Positions 36,119-44,929 of a DNA stretch of 64,000 nucleotides are shown here, piece by piece. The DNA is from Candidatus Vicinibacter affinis (GTDB lineage Bacteria > Bacteroidota > Bacteroidia > Chitinophagales > Saprospiraceae), in contig JADJNH010000007.1 in assembly GCA_016714365.1 (NCBI GenBank), positions 434,001-498,000 of the forward strand. The letters are read 5' to 3'. Made by a program: the position numbers and the translations under genes. Position 1 is the stretch's first letter. Every line of letters starts with the position of its first letter. The notes beneath the pieces were generated by a model. It saw nothing but the letters and a program-made list of their open reading frames with translations, had not been told where the DNA came from and did not search any database.

Positions 36119-37564
36119 TTAGATTTTAAAATGAGCAAATTGAGCAACTGCATATTCTGATAGTTCGAGCCAGGCTTTTGGAAATAAACCAAAACTCAAA
36201 ATAATAAACATCAATATGATAAAAATATAATCCTCTTGTATCCTAAGTGGAATGAACGATTTGTTTTCTTCTACCGATTCTCCCATCATGGATTTTTGAA
36301 AAAAGCGCAACATGTAAACTGCACCAAGAATAATGCTGACTCCTGCGATGGCACCCAACCATAAATTATATTCTGTTATTCCCCACAACATATACAACTC
36401 CCCTATAAAACCATTGGTCAAAGGAAGTCCTACCGATGCAAGTACAATTACGAAAAAATAGACTGCAAGTCGTGGCTGAGACTTCGCCAATCCTGTGTAT
36501 CCATATACGCTTGGATGATTACTGCGCTGCATCAAGACATCAATTACAAAAAATAATGCCGCCGCTAATATTCCATGGGTAAACATTTGAAACAAACTAC
36601 CTTCCAATCCGGAAACCGTTCCTGAAAACAAAGCAGCTGCAATCATACCCATGTGTGACAAAGAAGAGTACGCAACTATTCTGGTCATTTCCGATTGACG
36701 CCAGGCAACCAAGGCGCCATATATTACACCAATCAAACACAGACCTACCAACACAAACCTCATTGAATCAATAGCCTCAGGCACCACATTATAAAATCTC
36801 AACATTCCGAAAACACCCATTTTGGATAGAACAGCAGCTATGATAATTACAGTAGGCCGGTCTGCTTGAGTATATAAATCTGCCTGCCAGGTGTGAAATG
36901 GAAATAACGGAGATTTAATCGCGAATGCAATAAACAACGCCCCCAATATCCACATTTGTGCATGAAGTGGTAAGTCAATCAAATACATAGTGGACCAATC
37001 TCCTGCCTTATTAACCCCTATCAGTGAATAAAAATAAATGATTGCGCCCAGCATCAGCAAACTTCCAAAAACAGTGTACAGGAAAAATTTAAAAACTGCC
37101 TTCTTTCGATCTGGCCCACCATGCATCAGCACGATGAGGTAAAATGGAATGAGTGCAGCTTCAAAAAATACATAAAATGTAACCGCATTCTGAGCAGCAA
37201 AAAATCCCAAAAGTGCGGACAAACCCAAAAGCAGCAAGCCATAATAAGTAGCACCCTTTTCTTCGGCCTTAGGTAAAGAAGCCGTAATTCCTATTGGTAC
37301 CACAAGAGAGGTGAGTAACATCAATATCAAACTCTGTGCATCGAGGCCCATGTTAAATTCAGCATTGATTCCCGGTATCCAATTGAACATCAGACTACCC
37401 GCCACTCCCTGATGAGGATGAAATGAACTCATCAGATATAAAAAATTAAATAGACTCAATACACTCGCAGTAAGTGCAATTTTTCCTGCAAATTTTCTAC
37501 CGGCAAAAAAAACCAGAACAGCAGAGATCAACGGAAAAAGTATCAACAGCAAAACTGAATTCAT
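36119..37564 (-). CDS. nuoM: NADH-quinone oxidoreductase subunit M
   Basis: This 481-residue antiporter-like subunit of complex I pumps protons across the cytoplasmic membrane. It has about 14 transmembrane helices, the family motif HTWQADLYTQADRPT and the channel Lys in SKMGVFGMLRFY. A conserved Glu lies in YVFFEAALIPFYLI. Length is normal. It lies 10 bases after nuoL and 11 before nuoN. Confidence 0.95.
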   Translation of the reverse strand: MNSVLLLILFPLISAVLVFFAGRKFAGKIALTASVLSLFNFLYLMSSFHPHQGVAGSLMFNWIPGINAEFNMGLDAQSLILMLLTSLVVPIGITASLPKAEEKGATYYGLLLLGLSALLGFFAAQNAVTFYVFFEAALIPFYLIVLMHGGPDRKKAVFKFFLYTVFGSLLMLGAIIYFYSLIGVNKAGDWSTMYLIDLPLHAQMWILGALFIAFAIKSPLFPFHTWQADLYTQADRPTVIIIAAVLSKMGVFGMLRFYNVVPEAIDSMRFVLVGLCLIGVIYGALVAWRQSEMTRIVAYSSLSHMGMIAAALFSGTVSGLEGSLFQMFTHGILAAALFFVIDVLMQRSNHPSVYGYTGLAKSQPRLAVYFFVIVLASVGLPLTNGFIGELYMLWGITEYNLWLGAIAGVSIILGAVYMLRFFQKSMMGESVEENKSFIPLRIQEDYIFIILMFIILSFGLFPKAWLELSEYAVAQFAHFKI

Positions 37565-37574
37565 ACCAATAGAA

Positions 37575-39452
37575 TTAAATCATAAACAACAATAAGAAGC
37601 AAAGAAGTCCAAGCACCATACTGATGACATACCAACTTATAATTCCGGAGCTCAAAGGCTTAAGTCCAATACTTGCATTTCTGAACACGGTATCAGGAAA
37701 ACGCACGATGCCATCAATACCAACTTTGTCAAATACATTCTTAAAAAAACTACCCAATGCTTTAAGCGGTGCAACTAATACAAAATCATAAAGCTCATCG
37801 AGATAATATTTTTTCTTTAAAATCAACGCTGCACTATTAGGTGCTTTATTGAAAACAGATTTGTCTGAAGTGCCATATCGTTTGGAAGTAATATAAGCAA
37901 TTACCACCAGCGCCAATACGGTTACGCCCCACAAACAATACTCAAAAAAATGAGAGACATGATGCGCCTCGCTTTTAAGAACCGGACTTAAAAATTCAGT
38001 TACATAATGCGTGGGAAAAAGTATTTCCGGAATTCCTGCAAAACCGCCAACTACCGAAAGTAGGGCAAGAACGACCAATGGCAACAACATAATTGCAGGT
38101 GATTCATGAATTTTTGATTTTGTCTCCTGATCACCTCGATATTCTCCATGGAAGGTCGCAAAATAAATCCTGAACATGTACCAGGCCGTAAACACAGAAG
38201 TAAATGCCAGGATGACAAAATACAATAAACTATGACTGTACACGGCAGCCAAAATTTCGTCCTTAGAAAAGAAGCCCGCTAAAGGTGGACATCCAACCAA
38301 TGCCAGTGTTCCAACAAGAAATACCAAATGGGTCCACTTCATTGAATTCTTAAGTCCCCCCATATTTGTAATGTCTTGCTCCCCATGCAAGCCGTGAATA
38401 ACACTGCCCGCACTAAGGAATAATAAGGCCTTGAAAAAAGCATGCGTCATCACGTGAAAAATAGCCGTGCCATACGCCGCACATCCCAGAGCCACCACCA
38501 TATATCCCAATTGGCTAACAGTAGAATAAGCCAACACTTTCTTAATATCATTTTGCTTTAAAGCGATCGTTGCAGCAATAAATGCCGTTGCCAGTCCGGT
38601 TATCGTAATCACGGTTAAAGTAAAAGGTGCAAGATTGAATAGTCCACTCATTCTTGCAACCAGATAAATTCCGGCAGTCACCATCGTGGCTGCATGGATC
38701 AAAGCAGAAACGGGAGTAGGACCAGCCATCGCATCAGGTAACCAGGTAAATAACGGAATTTGTGCTGACTTTCCGGTAACACCCACAAAAAGCAATAAGG
38801 TGATTAATACAATTGCTGGATCTCCAATAGAAATTGATCCCAAACTTCCAAGAATAGTCTGTATATCGAGCGATTTAAATTTAATTCCCAATAAAAAAAT
38901 GCCCAGAATAAATCCAAGATCCCCTATCCTGTTCATCACAAAAGCTTTCCTCGCAGCTTTATTGTATTCCGTATTCCCAAACCAAAAACCAATCAATAAA
39001 AATGAACAAAGTCCAACACCTTCCCATCCTGCAAACAACATGATGAGGTTTGATCCCATCACCAGCAATAACATGGAGAAGAGAAACAAATTCAGGTAGG
39101 CAAAAAATCTGGTGTATCCTTTATCGTGATCCATGTATCCCATGGAATAAACATGAATCAAAGTTCCTACTCCGGTCACTATCATCAGCATCAAAAGGGT
39201 AAGCTGATCGACATAAAAACTAAAATCAACAGATGTCTGTCCTCCAATATTAAACCAGGTGTAATATGAAATGCTAACCGGTGCGGTAAATCCAACATAC
39301 ATCAATACGGAGGCAATAAAACTGATCAACGGTCCCAGACATGCGAGACTGCCCGTTAATTTTTTCGGAAGCAAATGTCCAAAAATTCCATTGACCAAAA
39401 ATCCAATCAGTGGAGGCCAGATGATGAAGTGTATCAGATTGATTGAACTCAT
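37575..39452 (-). CDS. nuoL: NADH-quinone oxidoreductase subunit L
   Basis: This 625-residue distal antiporter-like subunit shows the motif FTWLPDAMAGPTPVSALIHA. The channel segment is HAATMVTAGIYLVARM, and the conserved Glu sits in FAGWEGVGLCSFLLIGF. The C-terminal lateral helix region (about 510-625) is present. The length is close to the usual 610-640 residues. It sits 29 bases after nuoK in the operon. Confidence 0.95.
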   Translation of the reverse strand: MSSINLIHFIIWPPLIGFLVNGIFGHLLPKKLTGSLACLGPLISFIASVLMYVGFTAPVSISYYTWFNIGGQTSVDFSFYVDQLTLLMLMIVTGVGTLIHVYSMGYMDHDKGYTRFFAYLNLFLFSMLLLVMGSNLIMLFAGWEGVGLCSFLLIGFWFGNTEYNKAARKAFVMNRIGDLGFILGIFLLGIKFKSLDIQTILGSLGSISIGDPAIVLITLLLFVGVTGKSAQIPLFTWLPDAMAGPTPVSALIHAATMVTAGIYLVARMSGLFNLAPFTLTVITITGLATAFIAATIALKQNDIKKVLAYSTVSQLGYMVVALGCAAYGTAIFHVMTHAFFKALLFLSAGSVIHGLHGEQDITNMGGLKNSMKWTHLVFLVGTLALVGCPPLAGFFSKDEILAAVYSHSLLYFVILAFTSVFTAWYMFRIYFATFHGEYRGDQETKSKIHESPAIMLLPLVVLALLSVVGGFAGIPEILFPTHYVTEFLSPVLKSEAHHVSHFFEYCLWGVTVLALVVIAYITSKRYGTSDKSVFNKAPNSAALILKKKYYLDELYDFVLVAPLKALGSFFKNVFDKVGIDGIVRFPDTVFRNASIGLKPLSSGIISWYVISMVLGLLCFLLLFMI

Positions 39453-39481
39453 TTTTTCTTTTTGAAAATTTGGCGAATAAA

Positions 39482-39814
39482 CTATCCTTTCAGCTTATTG
39501 AATAAATCAATATTGGTCGTGTGAAGATTTTTATAAATCATCACTATAATGGCTAATCCAACTGACACTTCTGCCGCCGCAACTGCCATTGTAAAAAACA
39601 CCATGATCTGACCGGAAGAATTGGAAAAATAGGCGGAAGTTGAAGTCAACATAAGATTCACTGCATTGAGCATGATCTCAATGCACATAAAAACGATGAT
39701 GACATTTTTCCTTACCATCACACCTATCATTCCCACAACAAATAATATTGTACCCAATAAAAGATAATGCGTTATTGGAATGACGGTAAAGATTTCAGGT
39801 ACCTGGTTGTTCAT
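39482..39814 (-). CDS. nuoK: NADH-quinone oxidoreductase subunit K
   Basis: From the ATG at 39814 this is a 110-residue three-helix subunit (YLLLGTILFVVGMIGVM, VIIVFMCIEIMLNAVNLML, MVFFTMAVAAAEVSVGLAI). The two conserved membrane Glu residues are in MCIEIML and AAAEVSV. A longer reading from 39841 overlaps nuoJ by 17 bases. The shorter start lies 10 bases after the nuoJ stop and gives the normal length (about 100-110). Confidence 0.92.
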   Translation of the reverse strand: MNNQVPEIFTVIPITHYLLLGTILFVVGMIGVMVRKNVIIVFMCIEIMLNAVNLMLTSTSAYFSNSSGQIMVFFTMAVAAAEVSVGLAIIVMIYKNLHTTNIDLFNKLKG

Positions 39815-39824
39815 AAGTTTGATT

Positions 39825-40334
39825 TCAATTGGATGAAACAATTCTTTCTTTTCTATTCAACAATACGACTCCCGCCATGGCCACAAAAAATAAAACAGCG
39901 CTTAGCTCCATGGGAACCAGGTAGTCTCTATACAATACCATACCCAAATTTTCCACCATACCGATGGAATAATCTGAAACAGTACTCTTAGGTCTTATAT
40001 TTGATTTCTCCAGGGCAGATATTACAATGAGCATCAGGCATCCTCCTGAAATAACTGCTGCAAACCACGGAAAGTATCCTTTGACTGTTTCAATCTCTTT
40101 GTTGAGATTTAAAAACATGATCACAAATAAAAATAATACCATGATCGCACCGGCATAAACAACAATATTCACCAAAGCCAGAAACTGTGCATTCAGTAAA
40201 ACATAATGTGCGGAAATCAAGAAAAAGGTCAACACCAGAAAAAGTACACTTCTGATCGGATGCTTTGAAACTACCACCATCGTCGCACTGATAATGGTTA
40301 AAGCGGACAGGATAAAAAATATTTTGTCAATCAT
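39825..40334 (-). CDS. nuoJ: NADH-quinone oxidoreductase subunit J
   Basis: This 169-residue subunit has five hydrophobic helices. It includes the conserved pi-bulge-containing helix around YAGAIMVLFLFVIMFLNL that couples quinone chemistry to proton pumping. Its start overlaps the nuoI stop by 4 bases (ATGA), implying coupled translation. Confidence 0.92.
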   Translation of the reverse strand: MIDKIFFILSALTIISATMVVVSKHPIRSVLFLVLTFFLISAHYVLLNAQFLALVNIVVYAGAIMVLFLFVIMFLNLNKEIETVKGYFPWFAAVISGGCLMLIVISALEKSNIRPKSTVSDYSIGMVENLGMVLYRDYLVPMELSAVLFFVAMAGVVLLNRKERIVSSN

Positions 40335-40843
40335 GATTTGCTTTGAAGAAAGGGTTCAACTAATCGATCTTTTCCAAAAATAAAATCTTCTCGCTCATAA
40401 CTCGCAGGGGCGGTCTTGTCATTCTGCAGAAAAATAGCCGCTTTGGGACAGGCCTCTTCACACAGTCCACAAAAAATACACCTCAGCATATTTATTTCAT
40501 ATACCGAAGCATACTTTTCCTCGCGATACAAATTCTTTTCTTCCGGCTTTCTTTCTGCTGCGGTCATGGTAATTGCTTCCGCAGGACAGGCCAATGCACA
40601 CAATCCACATGCGGTACATCGCTCAGCTCCTTTTTCATCTCTTTTCAGAATATGAAGACCTCTAAAAACCTCACTCATCGGTCTCTTTTGTTCCGGATAT
40701 TGAATGGTGGCCTTACGCTTAAAAAGATGACTGATGGTAATAGACATTCCCTTCAGAATTGCAGGGAGATATATTTTTTCCATAAAAGTCATAGGCTTTC
40801 TTTCCATGACTTTTATTCTGTTTGTTAACTTGATTACACTCAT
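40331..40843 (-). CDS. nuoI: NADH-quinone oxidoreductase subunit I (2 [4Fe-4S])
   Basis: This 170-residue peripheral-arm subunit carries two ferredoxin motifs, CTACGLCALACP and CIFCGLCEEACP, for clusters N6a and N6b that lead electrons to NuoB. The N-terminal hydrophobic helix (YLPAILKGMSITISHLF) touches the membrane. It overlaps nuoJ by 4 bases and follows nuoH by 10. Confidence 0.95.
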   Translation of the reverse strand: MSVIKLTNRIKVMERKPMTFMEKIYLPAILKGMSITISHLFKRKATIQYPEQKRPMSEVFRGLHILKRDEKGAERCTACGLCALACPAEAITMTAAERKPEEKNLYREEKYASVYEINMLRCIFCGLCEEACPKAAIFLQNDKTAPASYEREDFIFGKDRLVEPFLQSKS

Positions 40844-40853
40844 AAGGATTTTA

Positions 40854-41867
40854 TCATTTTAAAAGCATTATGGCTCCGGTTAAGACGATATTTATTACGG
40901 CAAGTGGAATAAGTGCTTTCCACCCCAGATTCATTAATTGATCATATCGGAATCGGGGAAGCGTCCACCTGATCCACATAAAAAGAAAAATGAAAAAGAA
41001 TATTTTTCCAAATAAAACTGCTACCGAAAGCAAGGTCTTCAATATCCCCGGATCAAAATGAGATTCAAATGGAAAGTGGTATCCACCAAAATACAAAGTA
41101 GCCAATATCGCACTGGATATAAACATATTGGTGTATTCAGCAAATAGATAAAAACCGAGCTTCATGGAAGAAAATTCGGTATGATATCCGCCCACCAATT
41201 CTGTCTCACATTCTGGTAGATCAAATGGAGCCCTGTTGGTTTCAGCAAAAGCACAAATTATGAAAATTAAAAAACCCAATGGCTGGTACAAAACATTCCA
41301 ATGCCATCCTGCTTGTTGATCGACAATCGAGCGCAAAGAAAGACTGGACGAGGTCATCACCAACGCAATGATCGACAATCCCATCGCCAGTTCATAACTG
41401 ATGTTCTGTGAAGCAGCTCTAATGGCTCCTAAAAGCGAAAATTTGTTGTTCGAGGCCCAGCCTCCAATCAAAATTCCATAAACACCCAGTGAAACCACCC
41501 CAAAAATATACAATAAGCCCACATTCAAATCTGTGCCCTGTAAGGCATATGTCTGTCCGTCTATAGTTATATCAGGTCCAAATGGAATCACTACACTGGT
41601 CATCAAGGCAGTCAACATAAAGAAACCGGGGCCCATCAGAAACAACCATTTGTCTGCTTTTAATGGAATAAACTCTTCCTTGAAAAATAATTTTACCCCA
41701 TCCGCCAATGGTTGCAAAAGTCCAAAAGGTCCCGCACGATTTGGGCCCAATCTGTCCTGCAGAAAAGCCGCCACTTTGCGCTCTGCATAAGTAGAATACA
41801 TCGCAATAAAAAGCGACAACCCAAATACAACGGCAATGAAGATCAGTTTAAAAATTACTAGGCTCAT
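40854..41867 (-). CDS. nuoH: NADH-quinone oxidoreductase subunit H
   Basis: This 337-residue membrane subunit forms part of the quinone site. The signature AFLQDRLGPNRAGPFG lies near residue 40, and the conserved acidic loop FAETNRAPFDLPECETELV follows near 210. About eight transmembrane helices are seen. The start overlaps the nuoG stop by 4 bases (ATGA). Confidence 0.95.
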   Translation of the reverse strand: MSLVIFKLIFIAVVFGLSLFIAMYSTYAERKVAAFLQDRLGPNRAGPFGLLQPLADGVKLFFKEEFIPLKADKWLFLMGPGFFMLTALMTSVVIPFGPDITIDGQTYALQGTDLNVGLLYIFGVVSLGVYGILIGGWASNNKFSLLGAIRAASQNISYELAMGLSIIALVMTSSSLSLRSIVDQQAGWHWNVLYQPLGFLIFIICAFAETNRAPFDLPECETELVGGYHTEFSSMKLGFYLFAEYTNMFISSAILATLYFGGYHFPFESHFDPGILKTLLSVAVLFGKIFFFIFLFMWIRWTLPRFRYDQLMNLGWKALIPLAVINIVLTGAIMLLK

Positions 41868-42832
41868 TCTGATACAAATTTAGCGTCCACGTTTACAGCG
41901 GGTGAAATTACCGGTAATTCATATTTGTTGGCTGAAATTACAGATTTGTCACTCATGTCTCTCGGTCCTTCAATGACCCAATCACTTGCATGTTTATGAT
42001 CAAACCTACATTCATTGCAAATAAACTCCTCTACCTCTCCAAATTTATCCTTTCTCGCAGTAGTTCTGATGATATCATCTCCCTTCATCCACAAAACTGT
42101 CTTGCCGGAACATTTGGTGCAGGAACGATGGGCATTGAATGGTTTAGAAAACCACACCCTCTGTTTGAAGCGGTAAGTCTTATCAGTTAATGCGCCTACC
42201 GGACAAACATCGATGATGTTTCCGGAAAAATCCTTGTCTATTGCATTTTGTATATAGGTGCTGATCTCTGATACATCTCCACGGTTAAGCACACCGTGCA
42301 CCCTGGTGTCTGTCAATTGCTCCGCAGCATAAACACAACGATAACAGAGTATGCATCGAGTCATGTGAAGCTGTACATAAGGTCCAATGTCTATCTTATT
42401 GAATTCTCTTCTTCCTTCTTCATACCTGGTTTGTTCCCTTCCATGTTCGTATGAAAGATTTTGTAAATCACACTCTCCTGCCTGATCACATACCGGACAA
42501 TCAAGTGGATGATTGATCAATAAAAATTCAACAATGCCGTTTCGGGCTTCCATCACTTCCGGGGAGGTCTCATTTTCCACCACCATACCATGCTCCACCT
42601 GCGTTAGACAGCTGGCCATGAGCTTAGGCATCGGCCTCGGATTGGCTTCAGAACCCTGTGCCACCTTGACAAGGCAAACCCTGCATTTTCCACCCGTGTT
42701 TTTGAGGGGTGTATAATAACACATTGCAGGAGGATAATGCTCTCCTATCATGCGCGCAGCTTGTAATATAGTTGTGCCCTTAGGAACTTCTATACTGCGA
42801 CCATCTATCGTTACTTTCAATAAATCGCTCAT
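41864..42832 (-). CDS. nuoG: NADH-quinone oxidoreductase subunit G, short form
   Basis: This 322-residue Fe-S subunit has an N-terminal [2Fe-2S] domain (CYYTPLKNTGGKCRVC), a His-Cys3 [4Fe-4S] segment (HPLDCPVCDQAGEC) and a second [4Fe-4S] motif (CILCYRCVYAAEQ, CPVGALTDK). A further CxxC pair appears (CTKCSGKT, CNECRF). The large molybdopterin-like domain of the E. coli subunit (about 900 residues) is absent. Such short NuoG forms are known in other Bacteroidota (from memory). There are 124 bases to nuoF, with an AATCGC/GCGATT inverted repeat of unclear role. Confidence 0.9.
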   Translation of the reverse strand: MSDLLKVTIDGRSIEVPKGTTILQAARMIGEHYPPAMCYYTPLKNTGGKCRVCLVKVAQGSEANPRPMPKLMASCLTQVEHGMVVENETSPEVMEARNGIVEFLLINHPLDCPVCDQAGECDLQNLSYEHGREQTRYEEGRREFNKIDIGPYVQLHMTRCILCYRCVYAAEQLTDTRVHGVLNRGDVSEISTYIQNAIDKDFSGNIIDVCPVGALTDKTYRFKQRVWFSKPFNAHRSCTKCSGKTVLWMKGDDIIRTTARKDKFGEVEEFICNECRFDHKHASDWVIEGPRDMSDKSVISANKYELPVISPAVNVDAKFVSE

Positions 42833-42956
42833 ATCTTTAGCTTCTTAGCTTTTTTCTTCTGCCGGCTCCTGCCAACAAAATTTTATAAACTATTACTTAT
42901 TTCCAAATTGATTGAATCGCCTTTTCCTTTGAATGAGCGATTTCATTTTTTTTTAT

Positions 42957-44294
42957 TTAATGGGCATGCACCAACTCCCGATGCAAATGTTTTTTTACAC
43001 ATGAATCAGGATTGCGCACATGCTCTTCAAATTCTGCCCTGAAGTGTCTGATTGCACTGGCAACAGGCCAGGCAGCAGCTTCTCCAAGCGGACAGATGGT
43101 TTTTCCTTCAATCTTCTTCGCAACATCCACGAGTAGATCAATATCGGACATTTTGCCATGGCCGTGTTCGATCCTGTGCAATACTTTTTCCATCCACCCG
43201 GTTCCTTCACGACAAGGGCTGCACTGGCCACAGGATTCGTGGTGATAAAAACGAGTAAAATTCCAAAGATTTCTAACGATGCATTGTTGATCGTCAAACA
43301 CAATAAATCCTCCTGATCCAAGCATGGTACCCGTTACAAATCCTCCATCACTCAGTGATTCATAAGTCATCAATCTCTTTTCGTTATTGGCCGTAGTAAG
43401 AATCAATTCTGCAGGCAATATCGGCACCGAACTTCCACCCGCTACCACGGCTTTAAGCGCACGCCCATTGGCTATACCTCCACAATATTCCTCACTGTTA
43501 AGAAATTCCTCCACCGAAAGTCCTAATTCAATTTCATATACTCCCGGCTTGCTAATATTCCCACAGGCAGAAATAAGCTTTGTTCCTGTACTTTTTCCAA
43601 TGCCAATAGCGGCATAGGCGTCTCCACCATTGTTAACGATCCAGGGAACGTCTGCAATGGTTTCAACATTATTCACTACCGTAGGACTTCCGTACAATCC
43701 CCAGACCGCCGGAAAAGGTGGCTTGTTGCGTGGATTCCCTCTCTTTCCTTCCAGTGATTCCAATAAGGCTGTTTCCTCACCACATATATAGGCCCCACCC
43801 CCTGGTTGCACATGGAGGTCCAAAGAATAGTCAGAGCCCAGAATATTTCTTCCTAAAAATCCGGCTGCATAAGCTTCTGCGATGGCTTTCTCCAGAATGC
43901 GAATTACGTACATCATCTCTCCGCGCACATAGATGTAAGAAGTCCTCGCCCCTAAGGCAAAAGAGGATGTAATCATTCCTTCAATCAACAGGTGAGGAAT
44001 CCTTTCCATCAGGTACCTGTCTTTAAAGGTCCCCGGCTCAGATTCATCGGCATTACAAACCAAATATCTTGGCTTATCAGACTTTTTATCCAAAAAGGAC
44101 CACTTCATGCCGGTCGGAAAGCCTGCGCCTCCTCTTCCCCTCAGTCCGGACTTCTTGACCTCCTCGACCACGCCATCCGGAGTCATCTCCTTTAAGGCTT
44201 TACGGACCGATTCGTAGCCTCCCATCTTGCGATAAACCTCCAGGGTATTGATGCCCGGTACTGCTACATGCTCTAGTAATATTTTCTTTCCCAT
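42957..44294 (-). CDS. nuoF: NADH-quinone oxidoreductase subunit F
   Basis: This 445-residue subunit binds NADH and FMN and starts electron transfer in complex I. The FMN/NADH motif GRGGAGFPTGMKWSF lies near residue 53. A second glycine-rich motif appears as GAYICGEETALLESLEGKRG (read in parts). The C-terminal [4Fe-4S] N3 site is CGQCSPCREGTGW with a distal Cys in TICPLGEAAAW. The start is 5 bases after the TOPRIM gene, so nuoF has no promoter space of its own. It normally would follow nuoE directly. Confidence 0.95.
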   Translation of the reverse strand: MGKKILLEHVAVPGINTLEVYRKMGGYESVRKALKEMTPDGVVEEVKKSGLRGRGGAGFPTGMKWSFLDKKSDKPRYLVCNADESEPGTFKDRYLMERIPHLLIEGMITSSFALGARTSYIYVRGEMMYVIRILEKAIAEAYAAGFLGRNILGSDYSLDLHVQPGGGAYICGEETALLESLEGKRGNPRNKPPFPAVWGLYGSPTVVNNVETIADVPWIVNNGGDAYAAIGIGKSTGTKLISACGNISKPGVYEIELGLSVEEFLNSEEYCGGIANGRALKAVVAGGSSVPILPAELILTTANNEKRLMTYESLSDGGFVTGTMLGSGGFIVFDDQQCIVRNLWNFTRFYHHESCGQCSPCREGTGWMEKVLHRIEHGHGKMSDIDLLVDVAKKIEGKTICPLGEAAAWPVASAIRHFRAEFEEHVRNPDSCVKKHLHRELVHAH

Positions 44295-44299
44295 ATCAG

Positions 44300-44929
44300 T
44301 TAACTCGTCATTAAATTTCGATCTAAAAAATGTTTAATATTACTTAAATACCAGTTATTCTCGAAATCGAAATCCCATAATTTACCATCAACATAATTAA
44401 GTGTTTTTGATTTACTTTTTTTGGGGTTAAACAAATCATTATATGAATAGACTTTACCTTTGAGCCCAGGTAAATTCAAATTAATTTTATTGGCATTTTG
44501 GTGAAAACATTTTAGCATATTTTCCCAACACAGTTCAAAGAAACTAAAGTTTTTTTTAAAACAACTAATTATTGTGTGTTCTAGCTCGCCTTCATCCGAG
44601 TTTCTTTCAGTAAATAAGAAAATCTCCCCTTGAATTTCATATTTTTCTAATAGAGCTTTATATTTTTTAAAATTTAATGCTTTGCCCCCATTATGTTCGT
44701 AATCAGCATCAAACAATATTAAAGCTTTTCTTTTTCTTCCTCTATCTAACTCTAAAAAGGTCTCAAGTCTGTCCTTTCCATTAACATTTATAATTAAATC
44801 CTTCATTTGGTTTGGCTCAAGTTGCAGCCCATATAATTTGTACAATACAAAATTAATAAAACTTTGGTCGGTTTCACCCTCAACATAAATTGCAACTTTA
44901 CTTAATTGGTCAGCTGTCAATTTCTCCAT
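44300..44929 (-). CDS. Small TOPRIM-domain protein (DUF3226-like), partner of the ATPase
   Basis: This 209-residue protein has TOPRIM landmarks. The catalytic-type Glu17 lies in IYVEGETDQSF, the DxD pair Asp74/Asp76 in ALILFDADYEHNG, and an SDEGELEHTI segment recalls the G-x-LE motif of DUF3226-type proteins. TOPRIM domains cut or join nucleic acid with Mg2+. Family naming is by motif only. The start codon lies 13 bases inside the end of the upstream ATPase gene, suggesting coupled translation and a joint complex. It sits between nuoE and nuoF, 5 bases before nuoF. Composition is AT-rich: one 60-base line (44521-44580) counts 15 G+C, whereas one inside nuoF (43441-43500) counts 30. Transfer and a defence role are inferred. 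Confidence 0.8.
   Translation of the reverse strand: MEKLTADQLSKVAIYVEGETDQSFINFVLYKLYGLQLEPNQMKDLIINVNGKDRLETFLELDRGRKRKALILFDADYEHNGGKALNFKKYKALLEKYEIQGEIFLFTERNSDEGELEHTIISCFKKNFSFFELCWENMLKCFHQNANKINLNLPGLKGKVYSYNDLFNPKKSKSKTLNYVDGKLWDFDFENNWYLSNIKHFLDRNLMTS

Noticed and set aside
42833..42956. Terminator between nuoG and nuoF
   Set aside because: The AATCGC/GCGATT inverted repeat has a 16-base loop and no U tract in the direction of transcription, so it is weak as a terminator.
43012..43321. Frames in both directions inside nuoF
   Set aside because: They mirror codon bias of nuoF and have no motif or promoter of their own.
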